Part shown: positions 35,926 to 44,906 of the stretch, in pieces
Numbering within the stretch: position 1 is the stretch's first letter
Layout: the number at the start of each line of letters is the position of its first letter
Source: Hyphomicrobiales bacterium
GTDB taxonomy: Bacteria; Pseudomonadota; Alphaproteobacteria; Rhizobiales; Rhizobiaceae
Direction: 5' to 3'
Assembly: GCA_900472295.1 (NCBI GenBank)
Contig: UCIA01000014.1
Coordinates: 102,855-154,192 of the forward strand
DNA: 51,338 nt
Position numbers and translations under genes: made by a program
The notes under the pieces: generated by a model
Database searches by the model: none
The model's input: the letters and a program-made list of their open reading frames with translations, nothing else
What the model was told of the DNA's origin: nothing

Positions 35926-37017
35926 TCAGGCGACAGCCCGCTTGCGCAGCATCAGCCGCTGCAGGAAGCGACGCAACGGTTCGTCATAAAGGCGCGTCGC
36001 AATGTCGGAAATGACGATGACCGAAACCGCCATGACAATGCCGAACCATGGATGATGCGCGAACGGGTCGATCGAGGCGGCCTTGCCGGCGCCGGCGATG
36101 ATCATCAGCAGCGGCGTGTGGATGATGTATATCGGATAGGAAATCCGCCCCAGCCAGCCATAGAAGCCCGACAGGCGCGGCGCCGTCGGCGCAATAGTGC
36201 CGACCACCACCAGCGCCGGGAAGACGAAGACGATGCAGGCGAGATCGTAGGCGACGCGCGCGCCACCGGACGGCGCGATGGCAAAGACGATGAGCGTCAG
36301 CACGATCGCCGCCTCGACCCACCAGCCGCGCCGCAGGAAGCCAAGCCCGCCCTGATAGCGCGCCATGGACCGGCAAAGCAGTATGCCGAGGAAGAACGAG
36401 AAACAGACGCGCGGCAGGCCGCTGATGATGGTCGAGCCGGTCATGCCGAAATCGAGCGTGCCGGCCACGATCGAGGCGACCAACAGCAACACCAGGCTGA
36501 CGGCGATGAGCACGCTCAGCACACGTTTCGTCAGCAGGAAGAAGACGGCGACATAGGCGATGTTGACGATCAGCTCGAAGAACAGCGACCACGAGGCCGG
36601 ATTGAGCGGAAAGATCGTGTGATAGGCATCGCTGACCAGCGGGATGAAGAACATGCCGGTCGTCAGCATGGTGCCGATCTCGGAGATCGGCATGTATTCC
36701 GCCGGGATCAGCCGGTTCTTCACGATGAGATAGAAGAAGCCGAGCAGCGTGCCGGCGAGGTAGAGCGGGTAGAGGCGGATCAGCCGGATCAGCACGAATG
36801 TGCCGACACCCATGCCGTTTTCGATCTTGCGGTCATAGGCATGCGCGATGACAAAGCCGCTGAGCAGGAAGAACAGGTCGACCGCCAGATAGCTCGACGG
36901 CAGCACCTTGCCGGCGGCCAGGAACGGCGAGAAATGGTAGAGCATGACGCTGATCGCCGCCACGCCGCGGATGGCGTCGAGATTGAGGTAGACGTGGCGC
37001 GGGGCGGCGGGCTGCAT
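35926..37017 (-). CDS. exoZ: acyltransferase 3 family protein (ExoZ-like)
   Basis: A 363-residue integral membrane acyltransferase, about ten hydrophobic segments. The family start LNLDAIRGVAAISVMLYHFSPF contains the conserved Arg and His, and LAVDLFFLLSGFVIAHAY follows. These enzymes transfer O-acetyl groups to surface polysaccharide. The neighbouring exoF and exoY genes point to exopolysaccharide modification as in S. meliloti ExoZ. AAGG precedes the ATG at 37017. Confidence 0.85.
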   Translation of the reverse strand: MQPAAPRHVYLNLDAIRGVAAISVMLYHFSPFLAAGKVLPSSYLAVDLFFLLSGFVIAHAYDRKIENGMGVGTFVLIRLIRLYPLYLAGTLLGFFYLIVKNRLIPAEYMPISEIGTMLTTGMFFIPLVSDAYHTIFPLNPASWSLFFELIVNIAYVAVFFLLTKRVLSVLIAVSLVLLLVASIVAGTLDFGMTGSTIISGLPRVCFSFFLGILLCRSMARYQGGLGFLRRGWWVEAAIVLTLIVFAIAPSGGARVAYDLACIVFVFPALVVVGTIAPTAPRLSGFYGWLGRISYPIYIIHTPLLMIIAGAGKAASIDPFAHHPWFGIVMAVSVIVISDIATRLYDEPLRRFLQRLMLRKRAVA

Positions 37018-37129
37018 GGGATGCCTTCAAGCGGTCGAAAAGGAATTGCTCGCCCACGCCCTGGCGCGAACGAGCCGAACTTGTTCCTCCCGCCTCCGTC
37101 GTTCCGGCCTAGCTGAGCGAGACAGGAAC

Positions 37130-38353
37130 TTACTGGCTGGCTGTCGGCGCCAGCTTCACCTTGATGACGTCGCCTGGCAGCACCGGCGTGTCTTCCTTGG
37201 CATCGATCTCGCTGGTCTTGCCGTCGGCAACGCGCACCAGCGAATAGATGAGCGCCGGCTCTTCACCGTTGTTTGTGATGGCGGCGGTCGTGGCAGGATC
37301 CGATGCCTGGGTGATCAGGCCCTTTTGCATGTTCACCCTGAGTGCCGCCTCGTTCAGATCGGCTTCGACCTGCTGCCGGTCGGCGGCCAGGCTTGAACTC
37401 AACGTGTTCTGGGCATCGATGGCGTCCTGTGTCGCCTTGCTGACCGACTGCTTGGCCGTCAGGATCGCCGTCTCATAGTCCAGGATCTTGCCTTGCAGAT
37501 CGGTGACCGATTGCTGTGAGGATAGCAGGCGCGAATTGGCCACCAGGCCCTTCTGCGCCAGCGGGCCAATGCTGTCCAACTGCTGCTGCGCCAGCTCGAC
37601 CTGCTTCTGCTGGTTGGCTATCTTTTTCTGCAGCGCCTCGATCTCAGCCTGCAGCACGCCCTTCAACTCATCAAGCGCCTGTAGCTTCAGCTTCAGCGCC
37701 TTCTGGTCGGAGGTCAGTATCTGCATTTCGTCGGCGATGATGGTTGCCAGCCGCGGGTCGCCTTCGACCTCCTTCGGCGCCTCGAAACTCTCCTTGCCGG
37801 CGAGATCGGCGTCGATGCGGGCACGCTTGACGATCAGCCTTACGCGCTGGTCGTCATAGATGTCGAAATTGCCCTTGGCGGTGACCAGGTCCTTGCCGAG
37901 CTGGGTGCCGAAATCGGAATTGCGCCGGATGCCGCCGGCGATGCTGATCGCCTTGAGCACGGTCAGCTCCGGCACATAGGGAAATTGGCCAGGCGTCTGG
38001 ATCTCGCCCGAGATGTAGAACGGCCGGAACTGCACCATTTCCACCGAGGCTTCCGGCTTGTCCGACAGCGCAAGCTTGCGCTGCAGGGCGACACTGATCG
38101 CGGCCGCGACCTCCGAAGTGGTCTTGCCGGCAGCCGGCAATTCACCGACGAACGGCACCGACAGATTGCCGGCGGGGCCAACGGAGTATTCGCCGTTTAC
38201 AGCCGACCAGTCACGGAACGTGCCTTCGACGGTCTGCCATTCGGCGACGCGGATGTTGAGCTTGTCCTGCGAGCCGAGCCGGTACTCGTCGGCCATGGCC
38301 GGAACCGTGAGCGACAGTGCCAGGCAAGTGGCGACGAGCCGTGCTGGCCGCAT
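37130..38353 (-). CDS. exoF: exopolysaccharide export protein (ExoF-like)
   Basis: A 407-residue exported protein. A signal peptide runs MRPARLVATCLALSLTVPAM with cleavage after AMA. The Wza-type polysaccharide export domain begins EYRLGSQDKLNIRV, and then GEYSVGPAGNLSVPFVGEL and SGEIQTPGQFPYVPELTVLKAISIAGG follow. The rest is a long coiled-coil region (about residues 195-340, with repeated Leu and Gln heptads), as in ExoF. ATG at 38353 is chosen because a standard signal peptide starts there; a TTG at 38395 would add 14 residues. It lies downstream of exoY and is probably cotranscribed. Confidence 0.85.
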   Translation of the reverse strand: MRPARLVATCLALSLTVPAMADEYRLGSQDKLNIRVAEWQTVEGTFRDWSAVNGEYSVGPAGNLSVPFVGELPAAGKTTSEVAAAISVALQRKLALSDKPEASVEMVQFRPFYISGEIQTPGQFPYVPELTVLKAISIAGGIRRNSDFGTQLGKDLVTAKGNFDIYDDQRVRLIVKRARIDADLAGKESFEAPKEVEGDPRLATIIADEMQILTSDQKALKLKLQALDELKGVLQAEIEALQKKIANQQKQVELAQQQLDSIGPLAQKGLVANSRLLSSQQSVTDLQGKILDYETAILTAKQSVSKATQDAIDAQNTLSSSLAADRQQVEADLNEAALRVNMQKGLITQASDPATTAAITNNGEEPALIYSLVRVADGKTSEIDAKEDTPVLPGDVIKVKLAPTASQ

Positions 38354-38570
38354 CGGGCCGGCAAGGCGAAAATAGGCTGATATGTCTGTTTTCAACTGAC
38401 GTTTCCGATCCGCTTTGGCCCCATCCGCCCGGATAGGCCTGCTGCCGAGTGCCTGCCTTCGGACCCTGGCAGAATACTATGGCTGCAATGCGAGACCGGC
38501 CCATCGTCGCATTGACTTTGGGCCGGATTGGCTTTGGGCCGGACCGGCCCGATTGTCGACCGGCTACCGG

Positions 38571-39248
38571 TCAGTAGGAACCGCGCGACATCCATACCGC
38601 GGGCACGGTCTTGAGAATGATGCGAACGTCTTCGAACAGCGACCAGTTCTCGACATAATGGCGATCGAAAGCGACGCGGCTGTCATAGGACACATCGTTG
38701 CGTCCGCTGACCTGCCAGAGCCCGGTCAGGCCCGGCCGCGACTTCAAATAATAGACCGCGGCGCTGCCATAAATCTCAAGCTCGTCGCGCACCACGGGGC
38801 GAGGCCCGACAAGGCTCATATCGCCCTGCAGGATGTTGATGATCTGCGGCAGCTCGTCGAGGCTGAGCTTGCGAAGCACGGCGCCGACGCGGGTGACGCG
38901 CGGATCGTTCTTCAGCTTGCGGGTCGCGATCCATTCGGCGTTAGCCTCCGGATTGGCCGCGAGATAAGCGGTCAGCACGCGTTCGCCGTCTTCGACCATG
39001 GTGCGGAACTTGAGGCACGGAAAAATCCGCCCGCCACGTCCGATTCGCTTGTGGCCGTAGAAGATCGAGCCGCCATCGGAAAATTTGACCAGAAGGGCCA
39101 CCATCAGGAACAGCGGGCTGAGTGCCACCAGGCCGACAAGTGAACCGAGAATATCGAAACTGCGCTTTAGCAGCCCGCCGATCGGTGGCGGAAAATCAAC
39201 GCCGACCTGCGAAAATGCCGCGTTGGCCGACTTAGCAACGTCCCTCAT
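38571..39248 (-). CDS. exoY: undecaprenyl-phosphate galactosyl-type sugar transferase (ExoY-like)
   Basis: A 225-residue bacterial sugar transferase that starts the exopolysaccharide repeat unit by moving a sugar phosphate from UDP-sugar to undecaprenyl phosphate. Landmarks: [20 protein letters not shown] (the membrane-associated hairpin), [40 protein letters not shown] and [24 protein letters not shown] at 39248 has GGAG in front. The exoX-like gene is divergent, as expected for an ExoX/ExoY control pair. Confidence 0.93.
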   Translation of the reverse strand: MRDVAKSANAAFSQVGVDFPPPIGGLLKRSFDILGSLVGLVALSPLFLMVALLVKFSDGGSIFYGHKRIGRGGRIFPCLKFRTMVEDGERVLTAYLAANPEANAEWIATRKLKNDPRVTRVGAVLRKLSLDELPQIINILQGDMSLVGPRPVVRDELEIYGSAAVYYLKSRPGLTGLWQVSGRNDVSYDSRVAFDRHYVENWSLFEDVRIILKTVPAVWMSRGSY

Positions 39249-39858
39249 GCAAAAGCTCCATACGTTGAACGGATGGTTTACGGCACGATACCAAAAAAAT
39301 GCTGCAGCGCAACACACAATTTCCCATATGGGTGAAATAGTCACGTCATGAATTGACTAAATAATAAACGCTCTGTGCCCAAATTTTGCCCTTTATGGCA
39401 CGTTTGTGACGAAGATTGAGCAATACCAGAAAATCCAATACCTCTTTGGGGCCGATTTTGGGCGAATCGTCCTTTGGCGCAGAGGGAATGGCTTTAACTG
39501 ATTTTCGAAACCCGCGTTTTGCTAATTTAATCAAATAAAATACTAATAAACATCATGGTCTCTACTGCAGCATAGATTGCTGGACGATTTAGGCCACCAC
39601 CCCTGCGTGTGCGTCGCAGCATGGCAGAGTCCAAGCCTCCCGCCGCCCTAAAATTATTGCTGGCTTGCCCTTGCCGTGGGGGGCGCGCCTTAATAGAGTC
39701 GCAAATTGTTCCTGTTAGAGTCTGGATAGGTTGGGAAAGGCCGGAAGCAACCGGCCGAAAAAGAGCAGCTACAATAAGCTCGCATGGCGGATGGGGAGAT
39801 ACTCGGGTGGGTAAGTCATCGCTTTTGCATGCTCGGGCCGGTTGACGGGCCGCTGAAC
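39249..39858. other. long AT-rich exoY-exoX control region
   Basis: 610 bases with no convincing gene, visibly AT-richer than its surroundings from 39280 to 39560. It contains the 10-base palindrome CCCATATGGG (39323-39332) and a GGCCGG / CCGGCC hairpin at 39739-39756. Both exoY and exoX promoters must be here. On the minus strand TTGCGC and TATCGT, 16 bases apart in the segment 39276-39303, are a weak promoter candidate for exoY. A 62-codon minus-strand frame at 39346-39534 is not supported. Confidence 0.55.
39323..39332. promoter_or_regulatory. palindrome CCCATATGGG upstream of exoY
   Basis: Perfect 10-base palindrome, flanked by TTT and TGAAA to give a longer partial symmetry. It is 75 bases upstream of the exoY start. 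A dimeric regulator site is plausible; the protein is unknown. Confidence 0.35.
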
Positions 39859-40131
39859 ATGTCGTTACCAAAATTCGTCATCGGAATGATTTTCGCCCTC
39901 GCGATCGTGGTCGCGTGGTCCTATGTCGACGGCGCCACGTTCACCACAACGGTGCTTCGCGTCATCGGCTGTGCCGTCCTGATCCAGATCGGGTATTTCC
40001 TGCTGGTCTATGTCATGATCGCCAGGAGCGCCCCGGCATCGGCCGACAAGGCCCGCGACGCCGATAGAAGCCTCGGCGTCGACAAGGCGGCCAAAGGCGA
40101 GAAATTCTCGGCCAGGCGCAGCATGCACTGA
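39859..40131 (+). CDS. exoX: exopolysaccharide production repressor (ExoX/SyrA/PsiA-like)
   Basis: A 90-residue inner-membrane protein with two hydrophobic segments (about residues 6-24 and 32-54) and a charged tail. FVIGMIFALAIVVAW and IGCAVLIQIGYFLLVYVMI match the small ExoX/SyrA/PsiA-type proteins that lower exopolysaccharide output, in S. meliloti by acting on ExoY. ATG at 39859 gives the family length; the frame extends upstream to 39784 but the added residues are not family-like. No good ribosome binding site precedes it. It is divergent from exoY. Confidence 0.82.
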   Translation: MSLPKFVIGMIFALAIVVAWSYVDGATFTTTVLRVIGCAVLIQIGYFLLVYVMIARSAPASADKARDADRSLGVDKAAKGEKFSARRSMH

Positions 40132-40138
40132 ACATGGT

Positions 40139-40160
40139 CTGAGGTCGTACGCGACCTCGG
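40139..40160. terminator. hairpin between convergent exoX and ABC exporter genes
   Basis: GAGGTCG (40141-40147) and CGACCTC (40152-40158) form a perfect 7-base stem with a TACG loop, extendable by a T-G and a C-G pair. It sits eight bases after the exoX stop and before the convergent exporter stop. There is no T-run, so its strength as a bidirectional terminator is unclear. Confidence 0.45.
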
Positions 40161-40175
40161 CTGTTGCAGTCGATC

Positions 40176-42011
40176 TCAGCTTGCTACGGCCGGCTCCGTT
40201 TCCGATTGTTCGCCTGACAGCATCCTGGACAGGCGGCTGCCGGCCTTCGCTTTCAACCTCTGATATTGCCCGACTTCGACAATCTTGCCGTTCTCGACGG
40301 CAACCACCCAGTCGGCGAAGGCGATCATCGACGGCCGATGCGCAATGGTCAGGATGGTCATCGAACCGCGCAAGCCGTCGATCGATTTGGCGATCAGGGA
40401 CTGGTTCTGCCAGTCGAGCGCGCTGGTCGCCTCATCGAGAATGAGCAGCGAAGGCTTGCGCAGCAGCGCCCGCGCCAGCGCGATGCGCTGGCGTTCGCCG
40501 CCCGAGAGCCGGACGCCACGGTCGCCGACCACCGTGTCGAGCTTCAGTTCCAGCTTTTCGACGAAGTCGGCGCCATGCGCGGCGCGCAGCGCTGTCCAAA
40601 GCTCTTCATCGCTGGCCTGTGGCGCTGCAAGGCGCAGGTTGGCGGCGATCGTGTCGTGCAACAGGAACACATCCTGCGGCACATACGCGACCTGATCGCG
40701 CCAGCGCCGGCGGTTCTGCGCATTGATCTCGACGCCATCGGCCAGGATCTTGCCCTCACTCGGTTCCAGCAAGCCGAGCAGCATGTCGGCAAGCGTGCTC
40801 TTGCCTGATCCGGACGGGCCGATCAGCGCCGTCACCTTGCCGGCGGGCAGACCGAAGGTGATGTCGCTCACCACCGGCTTGCCGCCGGCCTCATAGGCAA
40901 ACGAGACATTGCGGATGTTGAGCCCGATATCGAGCGACAGCCTGGCATCGGATTCGAGGTTCGCCGGTTCGCGCTCGGCGTCGAAACGCGCCTGCATGTC
41001 GCGCATCGAGGCGTAGGCCGGCAGATTGATCAGCACCTGCTGGGCCTGCATCTGCATATCCATGAAGCGCGGCGCAATGCGCATGAACACCAGAAGCAGC
41101 ACAACGATCTCGGCCAGCGAGAGGTTGAAGCGGACCAAAGCGACATAGATGAACAGGCTGAGACCGATGACGCTGGCGACCTGGAACAAAGCGGTGCCGA
41201 TGGTGCTGTTGCGGACATAGTTGATGTTGTCGGTCTTCATCGTCTCCAGTGTCGCGCGGAGCTGCGCGTAGTAGGTCGCCTCGACATTCAGGCTCTTGGC
41301 CACCTTGATGCCGCCGAGGAACTCCGAGACCGTGCGGTATTGCTCCTGGCGATTGGTCGTCAAAACCCGGCCGAAGGCGCTGGCCCGCGTCCGAAACGGC
41401 TGCAAGGCCAGGAAGGTGACGATGCCGACGACGATGGCGAACGCCGTCATGACAGGCGAGATGAACAGCGAAACCACGAGATAGCCGGCCAGAAGCACGG
41501 CGATCTGCACCAGCATCAGCAGCGAGAACGCCGCCGACTGCACGCGGTCGATGTCGCCGGTCAGCGCATGGTCGAGGTCGGAGCTGCGCATGCGCGCAAA
41601 AATGCCCCACCGCGCTTTGCCGATGCTCTCGAACAGGTTCATGCGCAAGCGGTTGATGAAGTCGAGCAGCAGCCGCGCCATGTAGACGGATTTGTAGCGA
41701 TTGAACGCTGCCTGCAACGCGACAAGCCCGACCAGCAGGCAAAGCACCGTGGTCAATTGCAGCGTTCCGTCCGGCGCAAACCAGCGCACCCAGTCGCGGT
41801 CAGGCAGTCTGACGGCGAAATTCTGCTCCGGCCGCCCGACCAGATGCAGCAGCGGCACCAGAAGCAGGATCGAGATGCCCTCGGTCAGGCTTCCGAGGAT
41901 CAGAAACAGCAATGCCGTCAATGTCCTGCGCCCACCGATCCGGGCCATGGCGGCGCCGAAGCCGGCGACATCCCGGTAAAACGAAAAGCGAAGGATCTGC
42001 GATGCGGACAT
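40176..42011 (-). CDS. lasso peptide ABC exporter (D protein)
   Basis: A 611-residue fused ABC exporter: six hydrophobic segments in residues about 28-320, then an ATPase domain with IGPSGSGKSTLADML (Walker A), LSGGERQRIALARAL, LLILDEATSALD and the switch TIAHRPSM. It has no C39 peptidase domain. It is the last gene of the lasso cluster, one base after the kinase stop, and the natural exporter and immunity factor for the product, as McjD is for microcin J25. Confidence 0.88.
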   Translation of the reverse strand: MSASQILRFSFYRDVAGFGAAMARIGGRRTLTALLFLILGSLTEGISILLLVPLLHLVGRPEQNFAVRLPDRDWVRWFAPDGTLQLTTVLCLLVGLVALQAAFNRYKSVYMARLLLDFINRLRMNLFESIGKARWGIFARMRSSDLDHALTGDIDRVQSAAFSLLMLVQIAVLLAGYLVVSLFISPVMTAFAIVVGIVTFLALQPFRTRASAFGRVLTTNRQEQYRTVSEFLGGIKVAKSLNVEATYYAQLRATLETMKTDNINYVRNSTIGTALFQVASVIGLSLFIYVALVRFNLSLAEIVVLLLVFMRIAPRFMDMQMQAQQVLINLPAYASMRDMQARFDAEREPANLESDARLSLDIGLNIRNVSFAYEAGGKPVVSDITFGLPAGKVTALIGPSGSGKSTLADMLLGLLEPSEGKILADGVEINAQNRRRWRDQVAYVPQDVFLLHDTIAANLRLAAPQASDEELWTALRAAHGADFVEKLELKLDTVVGDRGVRLSGGERQRIALARALLRKPSLLILDEATSALDWQNQSLIAKSIDGLRGSMTILTIAHRPSMIAFADWVVAVENGKIVEVGQYQRLKAKAGSRLSRMLSGEQSETEPAVAS

Positions 42012-42012
42012 G

Positions 42013-42987
42013 TCAGCTCACCGCGCCCCGGTCGTCGGCGGCAAGATCGGCTTCGATAAGGGCGACGGCTTCGCCGATGCGGTCCAGCCCGGTCGGCACT
42101 TCGAGGCGGCAGACGCCGATCTGGCTGGCCAAAGCGGCGCATTGGCGAAGATGCGTCTTGGTGAAATCGCCGACCAGGGCCGAGCGGCCGAACCGCGTCA
42201 CATAGGAGAATTTGATGATGGCCGGCAGGGCACTGATGCTTGGCAGTGGCGTGATCGATGCCTTGTCGCCGCGCTCCAGGATGTAGATCCGCGTCGCCGG
42301 CACCGCATCGGCCGAGAACCCGCCATGCAGGCGATGCTGCATCTTGTCGATCGCGGCATGCACCTGCGGGCGTATTTCCGCCTGGCCAAGCGGAATGGCG
42401 GCAGCGGCATCGGCTGCGAGTTTCAGCTGCGGAAAGCCCGGAACGATCATCGGCCGGTCCGCGAGATCGAGTGCCACGACATCGTCGGTCAGCAAGCGAT
42501 GGCCGGCGCGGATCATCGCGCTCGCCGTCGTCGATTTGCCGGCGCCCTTGTCGCCCATGAAAACAGCGCTCTTGCCGCCGACCGCAATGGCGCTGGCATG
42601 CAGGATGAGCAGGCCACGCTGATGTAAAAGCAGCGCCATGACCGGGCCGAGCAGCGGGAACGCCAGCAGCGCATCGTCGACATCAGGCGCCGGCTCCACC
42701 TCGATGCGGCAGGCGTCGGTGATCAGGAAGGCGCCGACCGTCTGCCATGCCAGATATTGTTGCCGGGCCTCGAAGCGGAAAGCGGTTCCGGTCTCGGGCG
42801 AGGGTTTTGGCAGGTCGATCGGGCCGACTGTGATCAGCACATCGACGGAAGCTGGTTCGCTTGGCTCCAGCTCGGGCAGTTCGATCTGCGAAGCGATGGT
42901 CAGACCGTAAGCCTTGTAGAAATGCTGCGCGCGGGCAGCACTTGCATGGTGGTGATCAGCGGCAAGCGGCATGTTGGCCGGCATCAT
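42013..42987 (-). CDS. lasso peptide tailoring kinase, HPr kinase-like
   Basis: A 324-residue protein whose C-terminal half is like the HPr kinase/phosphatase core: LLILHASAIAVGGKSAVFMG with His130, P-loop GDKGAGKSTT (Lys151) and LLTDDVVALD with Asp168-Asp169. The amino-terminal half, about residues 1-110, has no recognised domain. Related kinases (PadeK, ThcoK and SyanK) phosphorylate the C-terminal Ser of a lasso precursor, and the precursor here ends in Ser. ATG at 42987 overlaps the cyclase stop (ATGATG, with GGGAG upstream). A GTG at 43023 is a less likely start. Confidence 0.85.
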   Translation of the reverse strand: MMPANMPLAADHHHASAARAQHFYKAYGLTIASQIELPELEPSEPASVDVLITVGPIDLPKPSPETGTAFRFEARQQYLAWQTVGAFLITDACRIEVEPAPDVDDALLAFPLLGPVMALLLHQRGLLILHASAIAVGGKSAVFMGDKGAGKSTTASAMIRAGHRLLTDDVVALDLADRPMIVPGFPQLKLAADAAAAIPLGQAEIRPQVHAAIDKMQHRLHGGFSADAVPATRIYILERGDKASITPLPSISALPAIIKFSYVTRFGRSALVGDFTKTHLRQCAALASQIGVCRLEVPTGLDRIGEAVALIEADLAADDRGAVS

Positions 42988-44903
42988 GCGTGGCTCCCGC
43001 GCTGTTGCACCTGCCGCAGCCACAACGATAGCGAAATCGAACGCCAGACATACTGGACATCGGGCAAGGTGGCGGCCTCAGGTTGGCTGGAAATGCGGCC
43101 ATAGGCGGCGGTCACTTCAGGCAGGTTGACGTAGGGCGCGATCCGCGCCGCATCTTTCACCAGCACCTTGTCCAGGAGATCGCGGTGATTGCCCAGCATG
43201 CCTTTGACCAAATTGGAGGTGAAATCGATCTTGTCGCGCCGCCACTGCACCGCCGGCGGCAAAATTCCTTCCATGGCACGGCGCAGCACCGAACGGCCAA
43301 AGCCCTGGTTCAACTTCTCAGCACCCGGCAGCGCCAGGCAGAACTCGACCAGCGGCTTGTCCCAGAAGGGGTAGCGCGGCTCGACGCCGAAATTCGCGGC
43401 CGCCTTGTCGAGCACCTCGAAGGCGTGCGGCACCATGCCGTTCGACAGCAGCCAGCGATGGGTCAAGGTCTCGCTGGCGCTGACCGCAGGCGACATATAG
43501 CCGGCCCGACGAAACCGCTCGACGAGATCCGTGCGCATCGCCAGATCCGGATTGATCAGGCCGCGCCAGCTGGTGGCTGGGCGCCCGGCGGGATGCCGCC
43601 GCACCTTGTTGAGCGCGCGGTTCGCGAGCCGTTTGATCTTCGCGACGCGCCAGGCAGGCCCGTAGATGGTGAGGAACTTGTAGTAAAGGCCGAGCATGCC
43701 GTCGCCATAGGTGTTGGAGGCGCTGCGCAGCTCACGCCACAGCTCCATCCATTTGCCGGCATCGGCAAGTTCATGCAGATGGCCGTGGCCCTGCGAAACC
43801 ACCTCGTCGCCGCCATGGCCGTCCAGCAGCACTTTCATGCCCTTGGCGCCGGCGGTCCTGTAGATGTCGCGGGTCAGCGACAGGCCGGGCGCCAGGAATG
43901 TTTCTTCCTGCTCTTCCAGGATGCGCTCGAACTCGGCGAAGGGGGCATAGTTGCCGACGGAAATCAGGGTGCCGTCGACCTTCTGCTGCGCCAGCACCGC
44001 CTCGATGAATGGGCGCTCGTCCATCGGCGAGCCCTTTTCGAACACCAGCGAAAAGGTCGGCAGCTTCGGTCTTTGCTGCGCGGCATTCTGCAGGCCCGCC
44101 ACGCAGGCGATCGAGGAGGAATCGAGCCCGCCGCTCAGCATCGCACCCACCGCGGGCGTGCCGCGCATGCGGTTGCGCACCGATTGCGAGAACAGATGGC
44201 GGAATTCCTCGGCCGCGTCCGCTCGCATCGGCCTTGGCGATGGCTCGATCTGCCAGTAGCGGCGCAACACCACCTGGTTGCCGGTGACCGTCAGGCTGTG
44301 GCGCGCCGGCAGGCGGAAGATATCGGCATAGGCCGTCGACTGCGGATCGTCGGGCATCCCGGCCAGGAAGCCGGAAATCTGGTGTTCGCTGATGCGCATG
44401 TCGACGCCGCCGGCATCGAGGATCGGCCCGATCTCGGAGGCAAAGACGAAACGCCGGTCGCTCGAATGGTAGTAGAACGGTTTGACGCCGAAATGATCGC
44501 GCACGCAAAACAGCTGCTGGCGCTCGCCATCCCAGATGGCAAAGGCGAAGTCCCCCTGCAGATGTTCTGGGCAGGCTTCGCCCCAGCGCAGATAGGCGCG
44601 CATCAGCAGCACGGCGTCGGCAACCGAACTGTCCCGGATGCCGAGCCTGGCCAGCAATTCGTCGCGATTGTCCAGCCGGCAGTCGGCGGTGATGGCGAGC
44701 TTGCCGCCGGCCATGGTCAGCGGGCCGGGGCCGGCCTCATCGGTGGTGTTGAGCCAGGCGTGGCCAAGAACGACGCTTGAATCCATCCACCACGAACTGC
44801 CGTCAGGCGCGCGATGCTGCATGCGGGCAAGCATGCGCTGGATGTCGGCCGCCGCAGCGGGCTTGCCTTCCTGCCTGAGCAGAATTCCGGCGACGCCGCT
44901 CAT
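42984..44903 (-). CDS. lasso peptide cyclase (asparagine synthase-like, C protein)
   Basis: A 639-residue protein of the asparagine synthase B family, which in lasso clusters activates the Asp side chain as an AMP ester and closes the macrolactam. The ATP-pyrophosphatase loop is SGGLDSSS (residues 257-264). The amino-terminal glutaminase-like domain starts MSGVAG where true asparagine synthetases have MCGIAG with nucleophile Cys2. That Cys is Ser here, so it should not hydrolyse glutamine, which fits a cyclase that needs no ammonia. It follows the B2 gene after three bases. Confidence 0.9.
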   Translation of the reverse strand: MSGVAGILLRQEGKPAAAADIQRMLARMQHRAPDGSSWWMDSSVVLGHAWLNTTDEAGPGPLTMAGGKLAITADCRLDNRDELLARLGIRDSSVADAVLLMRAYLRWGEACPEHLQGDFAFAIWDGERQQLFCVRDHFGVKPFYYHSSDRRFVFASEIGPILDAGGVDMRISEHQISGFLAGMPDDPQSTAYADIFRLPARHSLTVTGNQVVLRRYWQIEPSPRPMRADAAEEFRHLFSQSVRNRMRGTPAVGAMLSGGLDSSSIACVAGLQNAAQQRPKLPTFSLVFEKGSPMDERPFIEAVLAQQKVDGTLISVGNYAPFAEFERILEEQEETFLAPGLSLTRDIYRTAGAKGMKVLLDGHGGDEVVSQGHGHLHELADAGKWMELWRELRSASNTYGDGMLGLYYKFLTIYGPAWRVAKIKRLANRALNKVRRHPAGRPATSWRGLINPDLAMRTDLVERFRRAGYMSPAVSASETLTHRWLLSNGMVPHAFEVLDKAAANFGVEPRYPFWDKPLVEFCLALPGAEKLNQGFGRSVLRRAMEGILPPAVQWRRDKIDFTSNLVKGMLGNHRDLLDKVLVKDAARIAPYVNLPEVTAAYGRISSQPEAATLPDVQYVWRSISLSLWLRQVQQRGSHA

Positions 44904-44906
44904 CGC

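Noticed and set aside
39346..39534. 62-codon minus-strand frame in the exoY-exoX gap
   Set aside because: Starts with TTG without a ribosome binding site, AT-rich, no recognisable features.
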